64,000 nt of DNA from Dendrocalamus latiflorus. Taxonomy: Eukaryota; Streptophyta; Magnoliopsida; Poales; Poaceae. The notes under the pieces are model-generated. The model did not search any database, had not been told where the DNA came from, and saw only the letters and a list, made by a program, of their open reading frames with translations. Within the stretch, counting starts at the first letter, position 1. The number at the start of each line of letters is the position of its first letter. Below are positions 1 through 13,388 of this stretch, one piece after another. A program made the translations under genes and the position numbers. Where the stretch lies: positions 1 through 64,000 of the forward strand of contig CM029620.1 in assembly GCA_017311315.1 (NCBI GenBank), in the 5' to 3' direction.

Positions 1-2251
1 TTTGTGCTCATGGATTTGTACTACCCAATGGAAACCCGTCATCGAGGAAAGTTTCACATCAACTCGGACGGATTCGATATACCTGCCAAAATAAAATAGA
101 GCATAGATGAACTCTGTTCGTAGTGTTTGGAACTCAATTTCATTTTGTGCCGAGATTTCATACGAATTGTGTTCGTAGCAACGCACTGTGGAAAGGAGTT
201 TTACACCGACTCGGACGGGTTCAAGATGCAAGCTAAAATGAGCTAGGGCACATATGAATTCCGTTCGGGATGTTGGCACGTTGTTTCGTTACGTTGCTCG
301 ATTTTCTGTGCATGGAGTTTGTATTGCCCAATGGACCCTGTCATGGACAAAGTTTCACACCGACTCAACGGATTCGAAATGCGTGCCAAAATGAGCTAGG
401 GTGCATATGAACTCCATTGGGGTGTTTGGCCCTCAGTTTCGTACGTATGGAATTTCTAGTTCAGATGGAACCCACGTGGAGGAAACTGTCACAACTGACT
501 CAGACGGATTTGAAATGCTTGCCAAAATGAGCTAGGGCGTATATGAGCTCCATCCGAGGTATTGGCACTCAGTCTCATTTCGTTCATTGATTTTGTGCTC
601 ATAGAGTTTGTGCTGTCCAATGGTACCCGTCATTGAGTTAAGTTTCACACCAAGTTGGACGGAATCGAAACGCATGCCAAAATGAGCTACATCGCATCAA
701 CACTCCATTCTGGTTGTTTGACACTTAATTTTGTTTCGGGCCTTGATTTTGTATGAATGGAGTTTCTACTTCCAATTAGAACCTGTCGTGGAGGAAACTT
801 TCACACCGACCTAGACGGATTCAAAATAAATGTTGAAGTGTGCTAGGGTGCATACGAATTCCATTCAGGGTGCTCGCGCTCAGTTTCATTAGTGAGTTGG
901 TTTCGTATGAGTAGAGTTTGAAGCTTCAGATGGAACTCGTCATAGAGGAAAGTGTCATACCGACTCGGATGAAATCGAAATGCATGCCAAAATGAGCTAG
1001 GGTGTACATGAGTTCCATTCGAGGTGTTTTTCACTTAGTTTCTTTTCACGCATTGATTTCGTATGGATGGCACTTTAGTAACTGTTGGAACCCGTCGTTG
1101 AGAAAGTTTCACACCAACTCAGGCAGATTCAAAATGCATGGCCGAATGATGTACGGTGCATATGAACTCCATTCGAGGTGTTTCACAACCAGTTTAATTA
1201 TATGCCACGATTTTGTGTGCACAGAGTTTGTTGTTTCAGTTACAACCACTGTGGAGGAAAGTTTCACACCTACTCGGATGGATTCCAATGGATGCCAAAA
1301 TTAGTTAGGGCGCATATGAACTCCAATCGGAGTGTTCGGCCTTCAGTTTCATTTCTAGCCTCAATTTGGTGTGATGCAGTTTGTAGTTTCAATTGGAACT
1401 CGTCGTGAAGGAACACTTAACACCGAATCAGACGGATTCGAAATGCACGGCGAACTGAGCTAGGATGCATATGAACTCTAGGTGTTTGGCACTTAGCTTC
1501 AATTCATGCCTCGATTTCATGTGAATAGAGTTTGTAGTTTCATACTGACTCAGACGAATTCAAAATGCACGAAAAAGTGAGCTAGGGTGCATGTGAACTC
1601 CATTCGGGGTACTTGGTACTCAGTTTCATTTCGTGCCTCTATTTCGTACAGATGGAGTTTGTAGTTTCAGCTGGAATCCATCGTGGTGGAAAGTTTCACA
1701 GCGGCTCAAACGGATTTGGAATACATACCAATATGAGATAGGACACATATAAACTCAATTCGTGGTGTTTGGTACACAATTTCAGTACGTGCCTAGTTTT
1801 TGTGCGCCTGTAGTTTGGTTCGCACATGGAGCCCGTCGTGGGGGAAAGTTTCGCACCGACATGGATGGATTCGTTGTACATGTCAAAATGATACGAACAT
1901 CATTCGTGGTGTTGGCTCTCAGTTCCATTGCGTGCCAAGATTTTTGCGTTCGTGTTGTTTGCACATCATAAGAGAACCCCTCGTCGAGGAAAGTTGAACA
2001 CCAACTCAGATAGATCTGAAATGCATGCTGAAATGCGTTAGGGCGCATATGAACCCCATTCAGGGTGTTTGGCACTCTGCTCATTTCGTGCCTCAATTTT
2101 GTACGAATTGAGTTTGTAGTTTCAGATGGAACAGGTCATGGAGAAAGTGTCACGCCAACTCGGACGTATTCAAAATGCATGCCAAAATGACCTCAGGTGT
2201 ACATAAACTCCATTCAAGGTGTTTGGGACTCAGTTTCATTCCGTTCATCGA
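1..2251 (+). repeat. HOR copy H1 (left subfamily)
   Basis: It carries the 18-bp M3 deletion (d18, near 450), the 5-bp M10 deletion (d5, near 1475) and the 11-bp M13 deletion (d11, near 1890). It has a private 1-bp loss near 14 and further single-base indels near 366 and 493 compared with H2. The window opens inside M15. Confidence 0.9.
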
Positions 2252-2343
2252 TTTGTGCTCATGGAGTTTGTACTACCCAAGGAAACCCGTCATCGAGGAA
2301 AGTTTCACATCAACTCAGACGGATTCGATATACCTGCCAAAAT
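93..2343 (+). repeat. Reference 15-monomer unit (M1-M15) of the satellite HOR
   Basis: Taking the GAGCTAGGG-equivalent box as monomer start, starts fall at 93, 240, 393, 529, 684, 840, 994, 1148, 1302, 1457, 1579, 1735, 1890, 2035 and 2189, with the next M1 at 2344. Spacings are 147, 153, 136, 155, 156, 154, 154, 154, 155, 122, 156, 155, 145, 154 and 155 bp. The short ones are explained by small deletions in M3 (18 bp), M10 and M13 (11 bp). In M1 the box has decayed to AAAATAGAG, and in M15 to GACCTCAGG. The unit is 2,251 bp. Confidence 0.88.
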
Positions 2344-4503
2344 AAAATAGAGCACAGATGAACTCCGTTCGTAGTGTTTGGATCTCAATTTCATTTTGTG
2401 CCGAGATTTCATACGAATTGTGTTTGTAGCAACGCACTGTGGAAAGGAGTTTTACACCGACTCGGACGGGTTCAAGATGCAAGCTAAAATGAGCTAGGGC
2501 ACATATGAATTCCATTCTGGATGTTGGCACGTTGTTTCGTTACGTTGCTCGATTATCTGTGCATGGAGTTTGTATTGCCCAATGGACCCTGTCATGGACA
2601 AAGTTTCACACCGACTCAAACGGATTCGAAATGCGTGCCAAAATGAGCTAGGGTGCATATGAACTCCATTGGGGTGTTTGGCCCTCAGTTTCGTACGTAT
2701 GGAATTTCTAGTTTCAGATGGAACCCACGTGGAGGAAACTGTCACACTGACTCAGACGGATTTGAAATGCTTGCCAAAATGAGCTAGGGTGTATATGAGC
2801 TCCATCCGAGGTATTGGCACTCAGTCTCATTTCGTTCATTGATTTTGTGCTCATAGAGTTTGTGCTGTCCAATGGTACCCGTCATTGAGTTAAGTTTCAC
2901 ACCAAGTTGGACGGAATCGAAACGCATGCCAAAATGAGCTACATCGCATCAACACTCCATTCTGGTTGTTTGACACTTAATTTTGTTTCGGGCCTTGATT
3001 TTGTATGAATGGAGTTTCTACTTCCAATTAGAACCTGTCGTGGAGGAAACTTTCACACCGACCTAGACGGATTCAAAATAAATGTTGAAGTGTGCTAGGG
3101 TGCATACGAATTCCATTCATGGTGCTCGCGCTCAGTTTCATTAGTGAGTTGGTTTCGTATGAATAGAGTTTGAAGCTTCAGATGGAACTCTTCATAGAGG
3201 AAAGTGTCATACGGACTCGGATGAAATCGAAATGCATGCCAAAATGAGCTAGGGTGTACATGAGTTCCATTCGAGGTGTTTTTCACTTAGTTTCTTTTCA
3301 CGCATTGATTTCGTATGGATGACACTGTAGTAACTGTTGGAACCCGTCGTTGAGAAAGTTTCACACCAACTCAGGCAGATTCAAAATGCATGGCCGAATG
3401 ATGTACGGTGCATATGAACTCCATTCGAGGTGTTTCACAACCAGTTTAATTATATGCCACGATTTTGTGTGCACTGAGTTTGTTGTTTCAGTTACAACCA
3501 CTGTGGAGGAAAGTTTCACACCTACTCGGATGGATTCCAATGCATGCCAAAATTAGTTAGGGCGCATATGAACTCCAATCGGAGTGTTCGGCCTTCAGTT
3601 TCATTTCTAGCCTCAATTTGGTGTGATGCAGTTTGTAGTTTCAATTGGAACTCGTCGTGAAGGAACACTTAACACCGAATCAGACGGATTCGAAATGCAC
3701 GGCGAACTGAGCTAGGATGCATATGAACTCTAGGTGTTTGGCACTTAGCTTCAATTCATGCCTCGATTTCATGTGAATAGAGTTTGTAGTTTCATACTGA
3801 CTCAGACGAATTCAAAATGCACGAAAAAGTGAGCTAGGGTGCATGTGAACTCCATTCGGGGTACTTGGTACTCAGTTTCATTTCGTGCCTCTATTTCGTA
3901 CAGATGGAGTTTGTAGTTTCAGCTGGAATCCATCGTGGTGGAAAGTTTCACAGCGGCTCAAACGGATTTGGAATACATACCAATATGAGATAGGACACAT
4001 ATAAACTCAATTCGTGGTGTTTGGTACACAATTTCAGTACGTGCCTAGTTTTTGTGCGCCTGTAGTTTGGTTCGCACATGGAGCCCGTCGTGGGGGAAAG
4101 TTTCACACCGACATGGATGGATTCGTTGTACATGTCAAAATGATACGAACATCATTCGTGGTGTTGGCTCTCAGTTCCATTGCGTGCCAAGATTTTTGCG
4201 TTCGTGTTGTTTGCACATCATAAGAGAACCCCTCGTCGAGGAAAGTTGAACACCAACTCAGATAGATCTGAAATGCATGCTGAAATGCGTTAGGGCGCAT
4301 ATGAACCCCATTCAGGGTGTTTGGCACTCTGCTCATTTCGTGCCTCAATTTTGTACGAATTGAGTTTGTAGTTTCAGATGGAACAGGTCATGGAGAAAGT
4401 GTCACGCCAACTCGGACGTATTCAAAATGCATGCCAAAATGACCTCAGGTGTACATAAACTCCATTCAAGGTGTTTGGGACTCAGTTTCATTCCGTTCAT
4501 CGA
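2252..4503 (+). repeat. HOR copy H2 (left subfamily)
   Basis: Nearly identical to H1, sharing d18, d5 and d11. Period 2,252 bp. Confidence 0.9.
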
Positions 4504-6761
4504 TTTGTGCTCATGGAGTTTGTACTACCCAAGGAAACCCGTCATCGAGGAAAGTTTCACATCAACTCGGACGGATTCGATATACCTGCCAAAATAAAAT
4601 AGAGCACAGATGAACTCCGTTCGTAGTGTTTGGAACTCAATTTCATTTTGTGCCGAGATTTCATACGAATTGTGTTTGTAGCAACGCACTGTGGAAAGGA
4701 GTTTTACACCGACTCGGACGGGTTCAAGATGCAAGCTAAAATGAGCTAGGGCACATATGAATTCCATTCTGGATGTTGGCACGTTGTTTCGTTACGTTGC
4801 TCGATTTTCTGTGCATGGAGTTTGTATTGCCCAATGGACCCTGTCATGGACAAAGTTTCACACCGACTCAAACGGATTCGAAATGCGTGCCAAAATGAGC
4901 TAGGGTGCATATGAACTCCATTGGGGTGTTTGGCCCTCAGTTTCATACGTATGGAATTTCTAGTTTCAGATGGAACCCACGTGGAGGAAACTGTCACACT
5001 GACTCAGACGGATTTGAAATGCTTGCCAAAATGAGCTAGGGCGTATATGAGCTCCATCCGAGGTATTGGCACTCAGTCTCATTTCGTTCATTGATTTTGT
5101 GCTCATAGAGTTTGTGCTGTCCAATGGTACCCGTCATTGAGTTAAGTTTCACACCAAGTTGGACGGAATCGAAACGCATGCCAAAATGAGCTACATCGCA
5201 TCAACACTCCATTCTGGTTGTTTGACACTTAATTTTGTTTCGGGCCTTGATTTTGTATGAATGGAGTTTCTACTTCCAATTAGAACCTGTCGTGGAGGAA
5301 ACTTTCACACCGACCTAGACGAATTCAAAATAAATGTTGAACTGTGCTAGGGTGCATACGAATTCCATTCAGGGTGCTGGCGCTCAGTTTCATTACGTGA
5401 CTTGGTTTCGTATGAATAGAGTTTGAAGCTTCAGATGGAACTCGTCAAAGAAGAAAGTGTCATACCGACTCGGATGAAATCGAAATGCATGCCAAAATGA
5501 GCTAGGGTTTACATGAGTTCCATTCGAGGTGTTTTTCACTTAGTTTCTTTTCACGCATTGATTTCGTATGGATGGCACTGTAGTAACAGTTGGAACCCGT
5601 CGTTGAGAAAGTTTCACACCAACTCAGGCAGATTCAAAATGCATGGCCGAATGATGTACGGTGCATATGAACTCCATTCGAGGTGTTTCACAACCAGTTT
5701 AATTATATGCCACGATTTTGTGTGCACGGAGTTTGTTGTTTCAGTTACAACCACTGTGGAGGAAAGTTTCACACCTACTCGGATGGATTCCAATGCATGC
5801 CAAAATTAGTTAGGGCGCATATGAACTCCAATCGGAGTGTTCGGCGTTCAGTTTCATTTCTAGCCTCAATTTGGTGTGATGCAGTTTGTAGTTTCAATTG
5901 GAACTCGTCGTGGAGGAACACTTAACACCGAATCAGGCGGATTCGAAATGCACGGCGAACTGAGCTAGGATGCATATGAACTCTATTCGCGGTGTTTGGC
6001 ACTTAGCTTCAATCCATGCCTCGATTTCGTGTGAATAGAGTTTGTAGTTTCATACTGACTCAGACGAATTCAAAATGCACGAAAAAGTGAGCTAGGGTGC
6101 ATGTGAACTCCATTCGGGGTACTTGGTACTCAGTTTCATTTCATGCCTCTATTTCGTACAGATGGAGTTTGTAGTTTCAGCTGGAATCCATCGTGGTGGA
6201 AAGTTTCACAGCGGCTCAAACGGATTTGGAATACATACCAATATGAGATAGGACACAAATAAACTCAATTCGCGGTGTTTGGTACACAATTTCAGTACGT
6301 GCCTAGTTTTTGTGCGCCTGTAGTTTGGTTCGCACATGGAGCCCGTCGTGGGGGAAAGTTTCGCACCGACATGGATGGATTCGTTGTACATGTCAAAATG
6401 ATACGAACATCATTCGTGGTGTTGGCTCTCAGTTCCATTGCGTGCCAAGATTTTTGCGTTCGTGTTGTTTGCACATCATAAGAGAACCCCTCGTCGAGGA
6501 AAGTTGAACACCAACTCAGATAGATCTGAAATGCATGCTGAAATGCGTTAGGGCGCATATGAACCCCATTCAGGGTGTTTGGCACTCCGCTCATTTCGTG
6601 CCTCAATTTTGTATGAATGGAGTTTGTAGTTTCAGATGGAACAGGTCATGGAGAAAGTGTCACGCCAACTCGGACGTATTCAAAATGCATGCCAAAATGA
6701 CCTCAGGTGTACATAAACTCCATTCAAGGTGTTTGGGACTCAGTTTCATTCCGTTCATCGA
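4504..6761 (+). repeat. HOR copy H3 (left subfamily, without d5)
   Basis: Carries d18 and d11, but M10 near 5985 keeps the five bases lost in H1 and H2. Period 2,258 bp. Confidence 0.9.
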
Positions 6762-9001
6762 TTTGTGCTTATGGAGGAAAGTTTCACATCAACTCGGACG
6801 GATTCGATATACCTGCCAAAATAAAATAGAGCACAGATGAACTCCGTTCGTAGTGTTTGGAACTCAATTTCATTTTGTGCCGAGATTTCATACGAATTGT
6901 GTTTGTAGCAACGCACTGTGGAAAGGAGTTTTACACCGACTCGGACGGGTTCAAGATGCAAGCTAAAATGAGCTAGGGCACATATGAATTCTATTCGGGA
7001 TATTGGCACGTTGTTTCGTTACGTTGCTCGATTTTCTGTGCGTGGAGTTTGTATTGCCCAATGGACCCTGTCATGGACAAAGTTTCACACCGACTCAAAC
7101 GTATTCGAAATGCATGCCAAAATGAGCTAGGGTGCATATGAACTCCATTGGGGTGTTTGGCACTCAGTTTCATTTCATGACTTGATTTCGTACGTATGGA
7201 ATTTCTAGTTTCAGATGGAACCCACGTGGAGGAAACTGTCACACTGACTCAGACGGATTTGAAATGCTTGCCAAAATGAGCTAGGGCGTATATGAGCTCC
7301 CTCCGAGGTATTGGCACTCAGTCTCATTTCGTTCATTGATTTTGTGCTCATAGAGTTTGTACTGTCCAATGGTACCCGTCATTGAGTTAAGTTTCACACC
7401 AAGTTGGACGGATTCGAAACGCATGCCAAAATGAGCTACATCGCATCAACACTCCATTCTGGTTGTTTGACACTTAATTTTGTTTCGGGCCTTGATTTTG
7501 TATGAATGGAGTTTCTACTTCCAATTAGAACCTGTCGTGGAGGAAACTTTCACACCGACCTAGACGGATTCAAAATAAATGTTGAAGTGTGCTAGGGTGC
7601 ATACGAATTCCATTCAGGGTGCTGGCGCTCAGTTTCATTACGTGAGTTGGTTTCGTATGAATAGAGTTTGAAGCTTCAGATGGAACTCGTCATAGAGGAA
7701 AGTGTCATACGGACTCGGATGAAATCGAAATGCATGCCAAAATGAGCTAGGGTGTACATGAGTTCCATTCGAGGTGTTTTTCACTTAGTTTCTTTTCACG
7801 CATTGATTTCATATGGATGGCACTGTAGTAACAGTTGGAACCCGTCGTTGAGAAAGTTTCACACTAACTCAGGCAGATTCAAAATGCATGGCCGAATGAT
7901 GTACGGTGCATATGAACTCCATTCGAGGTGTTTCACAACTAGTTTAATTATATGCCACGATTTTGTGTGCACGGAGTTTGTTGTTTCAGTTACAACCACT
8001 ATGGAGGAAAGTTTCACACCTACTCGGATGGATTCCAATGCATGCCAAAATTAGTTAGGGCGCATATGAACTCCAATCGGAGTGTTCGGCCTTCAGTTTC
8101 ATTTCTAGCCTCAATTTGGTGTGATGCAGTTTGTAGTTTCAATTGGAACTCGTCGTGGAGGAACACTTAACACCGAATCAGGCGGATTCGAAATGCACGG
8201 CGAACTGAGCTAGGATGCATATGAACTCTAGGTGTTTGGCACTTAGCTTCAAATCATGCCTCGATTTCGTGTGAATAGAGTTTGTAGTTTCATACTGACT
8301 CAGACGAATTCAAAATGCACGAAAAAGTGAGCTAGGGTGCATGTGAACTCCATTCGGGGTACTTGGTACTCAGTTTCATTTCATGCCTCTATTTCGTACA
8401 GATGGAGTTTGTAGTTTCAGCTGGAATCCATCGTGGTGGAAAGTTTCACAGCGGCTCAAACGGATTTGGAATACATACCAATATGAGATAGGACACAAAT
8501 AAACTCAATTCGTGGTGTTTGGTACACAATTTCAGTACGTGCCTAGTTTTTGTGCGCCTGTAGTTTGGTTCGCACATGGAGCCCGTCGTGGGGGAAAGTT
8601 TCGCACCGACATGGATGGATTCGTTGTACATGTCAAAATGATACGAACATCATTCGTGGTGTTGGCTCTCAGTTCCATTGCGTGCCAAGATTTTTGCGTT
8701 CGTGTTGTTTGCACATCATAAGAGAACCCCTCGTCGAGGAAAGTTGAACACCAACTCAGATGGATCTGAAATGCATGCTGAAATGCGTTGGGGCGCATAT
8801 GAACCCCATTCAGGGTGTTTGGCACTCCGCTCATTTCGTGCCTCAATTTTGTACGAATGGAGTTTGTAGTTTCAGATGGAACAGGTCATGGAGAAAGTGT
8901 CACGCCAACTCGGACGTATTCAAAATGCATGCCAAAATGACCTCAGGTGTACATAAACTCCATTCAAGGTGTTTGGGACTCAGTTTCATTCCGTTCATCG
9001 A
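6762..9001 (+). repeat. HOR copy H4 (d31, intact M3)
   Basis: A 31-bp deletion at about 6774 joins two GAG triplets at the M15/M1 junction (d31). M3 near 7170 is full length, as in the retroelement-bearing units, but d5 and d11 are present. The mixture of left-array and macro-unit states suggests exchange between HOR copies. Confidence 0.88.
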
Positions 9002-11222
9002 TTTGTGCTCATGGAGGAAAGTTTCACATCAACTCGGACGGATTCGATATACCTGCCAAAATAAAATAGAGCACAGATGAACTCCGTTCGTAGTGTTTGG
9101 AACTCAATTTCATTTTGTGCCGAGATTTCATACGAATTGTGTTTGTAGCAACGCACTGTGGAAAGGAGTTTTACACCGACTCGGACGGGTTCAAGATGCA
9201 AGCTAAAATGAGCTAGGGCACATATGAATTCCATTCTGGATGTTGGCACGTTGTTTCGTTACGTTGCTCGATTATCTGTGCATGGAGTTTGTATTGCCCA
9301 ATGGACCCTGTCATGGACAAAGTTTCACACCGACTCAAACGGATTCGAAATGCGTGCCAAAATGAGCTAGGGTGCATATGAACTCCATTGGGGTGTTTTG
9401 CCCTCAGTTTCGTACATATGGAATTTCTAGTTTCAGATGGAACCCACGTGGGGGAAACTGTCACACTGACTCAGACGGATTTGAAATGCTTGCCAAAATG
9501 AGCTAGGGCGTATATGAGCTCCATCCGAGGTATTGGCACTTAGTCTCATTTCGTTCATTGATTTTGTGCTCATAGAGTTTGTGCTGTCCAATGGTACCCG
9601 TCATTGAGTTAAGTTTCACACCAAGTTGGACGGAATCGAAACGCATGCCAAAATGAGCTACATCGCATCAACACTCCATTCTGGTTGTTTGACACTTAAT
9701 TTTGTTTCGGGCCTTGATTTTGTATGAATGGAGTTTCTACTTCCAATTAGAACCTGTCGTGGAGGAAACTTTCACACCGACCTAGACGGATTCAAAATAA
9801 ATGTTGAAGTGTGCTAGGGTGCGTACGAATTCCATTCAGGGTGCTGGCGCTCAGTTTCATTAGTGAGTTGGTTTCGTATGAATAGAGTTTGAAGCTTCAG
9901 ATGGAACTCGTCATTGAGGAAAGTGTCATACGGACTCGGATGAAATCGAAATGCATGCCAAAATGAGCTAGGGTGTACATGAGTTCCATTCGAGGTGTTT
10001 TTCACTTAGTGTCTTTTCACGCATTGATTTCGTATGGATGGCACTGTAGTAACAGTTGGAACCCGTCGTTGAGAAAGTTTCACACCAACTCAGGTAGATT
10101 CAAAATGCATGGCCGAATGATGTACGGTGCATATGAACTCCATTCGAGGTGTTTCACAACCAGTTTAATTATATGCCACGATTTTGTGTGCACGGAGTTT
10201 GTTGTTTCAGTTACAACCACTGTGGAGGAAAGTTTCACACCTACTCGGATGGATTCCAATGCATGCCATAATTAGTTAGGGCGCATATGAACTCCAATCG
10301 GAGTGTTCGGCCTTCAGTTTCATTTCTAGCCTCAATTTGGTGTGATGCAGTTTGTAGTTTAAATTGGAACTCATCGTGGAGGAACACTTAACACCGAATC
10401 AGACGGATTCGAAATGCACGGCGAACTGAGCTAGGATGCATATGAACTCTAGGTGTTTGGCACTTAGCTTCAATTCATGCCTCGATTTCGTGTGAATAGA
10501 GTTTGTAGTTTCATACTGACTCAGACGAATTCAAAATGCACGAAAAAGTGAGCTAGGGTGCATGTGAACTCCATTCGGGGTACTTGGTACTCAGTTTCAT
10601 TTCGTGCCTCTATTTCGTAAAGATGGAGTTTGTAGTTTCAGCTGGAATCCATCGTGGTGGAAAGTTTCACAGCGGCTCAAACGGATTTGAAATACATACC
10701 AATATGAGATAGGACACATATAAACTCCATTCGTGGTGTTTGGTACACAATTTCAGTACGTGCCTAGTTTTTGTGCGCCTGTAGTTTGGTTCGCACATGG
10801 AGCCCGTCGTGGGGGAAAGTTTCGCACCGACATGGATGGATTCGTTGTACATGTCAAAATGATACGAACATCATTCGTGGTGTTGGCTCTCAGTTCCATT
10901 GCGTGCCAGGATTTTTGCGTTCGTGTTGTTTGCACATCATAAGAGAACCCCTCGTCGAGGAAAGTTGAACACCAACTCAGATAGATCTGAAATGCATGCT
11001 GAAATGCGTTAGGGCGCATATGAACCCCATTCAGGGTGTTTGGCACTCTGCTCATTTCGTGCCTCAATTTTGTACGAATGGAGTTTGTAGTTTCAGATGG
11101 AACAGGTCATGGAGAAAGTGTCACGCCAACTCGGACGTATTCAAAATGCATGCCAAAATGACCTCACGTGTACATAAACTCCATTCAAGGTGTTTGGGAC
11201 TCAGTTTCATTCCGTTCATCGA
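9002..11222 (+). repeat. HOR copy H5 (d31, d18)
   Basis: Shares the same d31 breakpoint as its neighbour H4 (about 9014) but also has d18 (near 9408), d5 and d11. Period 2,221 bp. Confidence 0.88.
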
Positions 11223-13388
11223 TTTGTGCTCATGGAGTTTGTACTACCCAAGCAAACCCGTCATCGAGGAAAGTTTCACATCAACTCGGACGGATTCGAT
11301 ATACCTGCCAAAATAAAATAGAGCACAGATGAACTCCGTTCGTAGTGTTTGGAACTCAATTTCATTTTGTGCCGAGATTTCATACGAATTGTGTTTGTAG
11401 CAACGCACTGTGGAAAGGAGTTTTACACCGACTCGGACAGGTTCAAGATGCAAGCTAAAATGAGCTAGGGCACATATGAATTCCATTCTGGATGTTGGCA
11501 CGTTGTTTCGTTACGTTGCTCGATTATCTGTGCATGGAGTTTGTATTGCCCAATGGACCCTGTCATGGACAAAGTTTCACACCGACTCAAACGGATTCGA
11601 AATGCGTGCCAAAATGAGCTAGGGTGCATATGAACTCCATTGGGGTGTTTGGCCCTCAGTTTCGTACGTATGGAATTTCTAGTTTCAGATGGAACCCACG
11701 TGGAGGAAACTGTCACACTGACTCAGACGGATTTGAAATGCTTGCCAAAATGAGCTAGGGCGTATATGAGCTCCATCCGAGGTATTGGCACTCAATCTCA
11801 TTTCGTTCATTGATTTTGTGCTCATAGAGTTTGTGCTGTCCAATGGTACCCGTCATTGAGTTAAGTTTCACACCAAGTTGGACGGAATCGAAACGCATGC
11901 CAAAATGAGCTACATCGCATCAACACTCCATTCTGGTTGTTTGACACTTAATTTTGTTTCGGGCCTTGATTTTGTATGAATGGAGTTTCTACTTCCAATT
12001 AGAACCTGTCGTGGAGGAAACTTTCACACCGACCTAGACGGATTCAAAATAAATGTTGAACTGTGCTAGGGTGCATACGAATTCCATTCAGGGTGCTGGC
12101 GCTCAGTTTCATTACGTGACTTGGTTTCGTATGAATAGAGTTTGAAGCTTCAGATGGAACTCGTCATAGAGGAAAGTGTCATACCGACTCGGATGAAATC
12201 GAAATGCATGCCAAAATGAGCTAGGGTGTACATGAGTTCCATTCGAGGTGTTTTTCACTTAGTTTCTTTTCACGCATTGATTTCGTATGGATGGCACTGT
12301 AGTAACAGTTGGAACCCGTCGTTGAGAAAGTTTCACACCAACTCAGGCAGATTCAAAATGCATGGCCGAATGATGTACGGTGCATATGAACTCCATTCGA
12401 GGTGTTTCACAACCAGTTTAATTATATGCCACGATTTTGTGTGCACGGAGTTTGTTGTTTCAGTTACAACCACGGTGGAGGAAAGTTTCGCACCTACTCG
12501 GATGGATTCCAATGCATGCCAAAATTAGTTAGGGCGCATATGAACTCCAATCGGAGTGTTCGGCCTTCAGTTTCATTTCTAGCCTGAATTTGGTGTGATG
12601 CAGTTTGTAGTTTCAATTGGAACTCGTCGTGGAGGAACACTTAACACCGAATCAGACGGATTCGAAATGCACGGTGAACTGAGCTAGGATGCATATGAAC
12701 TCTATTCGCGGTGTTTGGCACTTAGCTTCATTTCATGCCTCGATTTCGTGTGAATAGAGTTTGTAGTTTCATACTGACTCAGACGAATTCAAAATGCACG
12801 AAAAAGTGAGCTAGGGTGCATGTGAACTCCATTCGGGGTATTTGGTACTCAGTTTCATTTCGTGCCTCTATTTCGTACAGATGGAGTTTGTAGTTTCAGC
12901 TGGAATCCATCGTGGTGGAAAGTTTCACAGCGGCTCAAACGGATTTGAAATACATACCAATATGAGATAGGACACATATAAACTCCATTCGTGGTGTTTG
13001 GTACACAATTTCAGTACGTGCCTAGTTTTTGTGCGCCTGTAGTTTGATTCGCACATGGAGCCCGTCGTGGGGGAAAGTTTCGCACCGACATGGATGGATT
13101 CGTTGTACATGTCAAAATGATACGAACATCATTCGTGGTGTTGGCTCTCAGTTCCATTGCGTGCCAAGATTTTTGCGTTCGTGTTGTTTGCACATCATAA
13201 GAGAACCCCTCGTCGAGGAAAGTTGAACACCAACTCAGATAGATCTGAAATGCATGCTGAAATGCGTTAGGGCGCATATGAACCCCATTCAGGGTGTTTG
13301 GCACTCTGCTCATTTCGTGCCTCAATTTTGTACGAATGGAGTTTGTAGTTTCAGATGGAACAGGTCATGGAGAAAGTGTCACGCCAAC

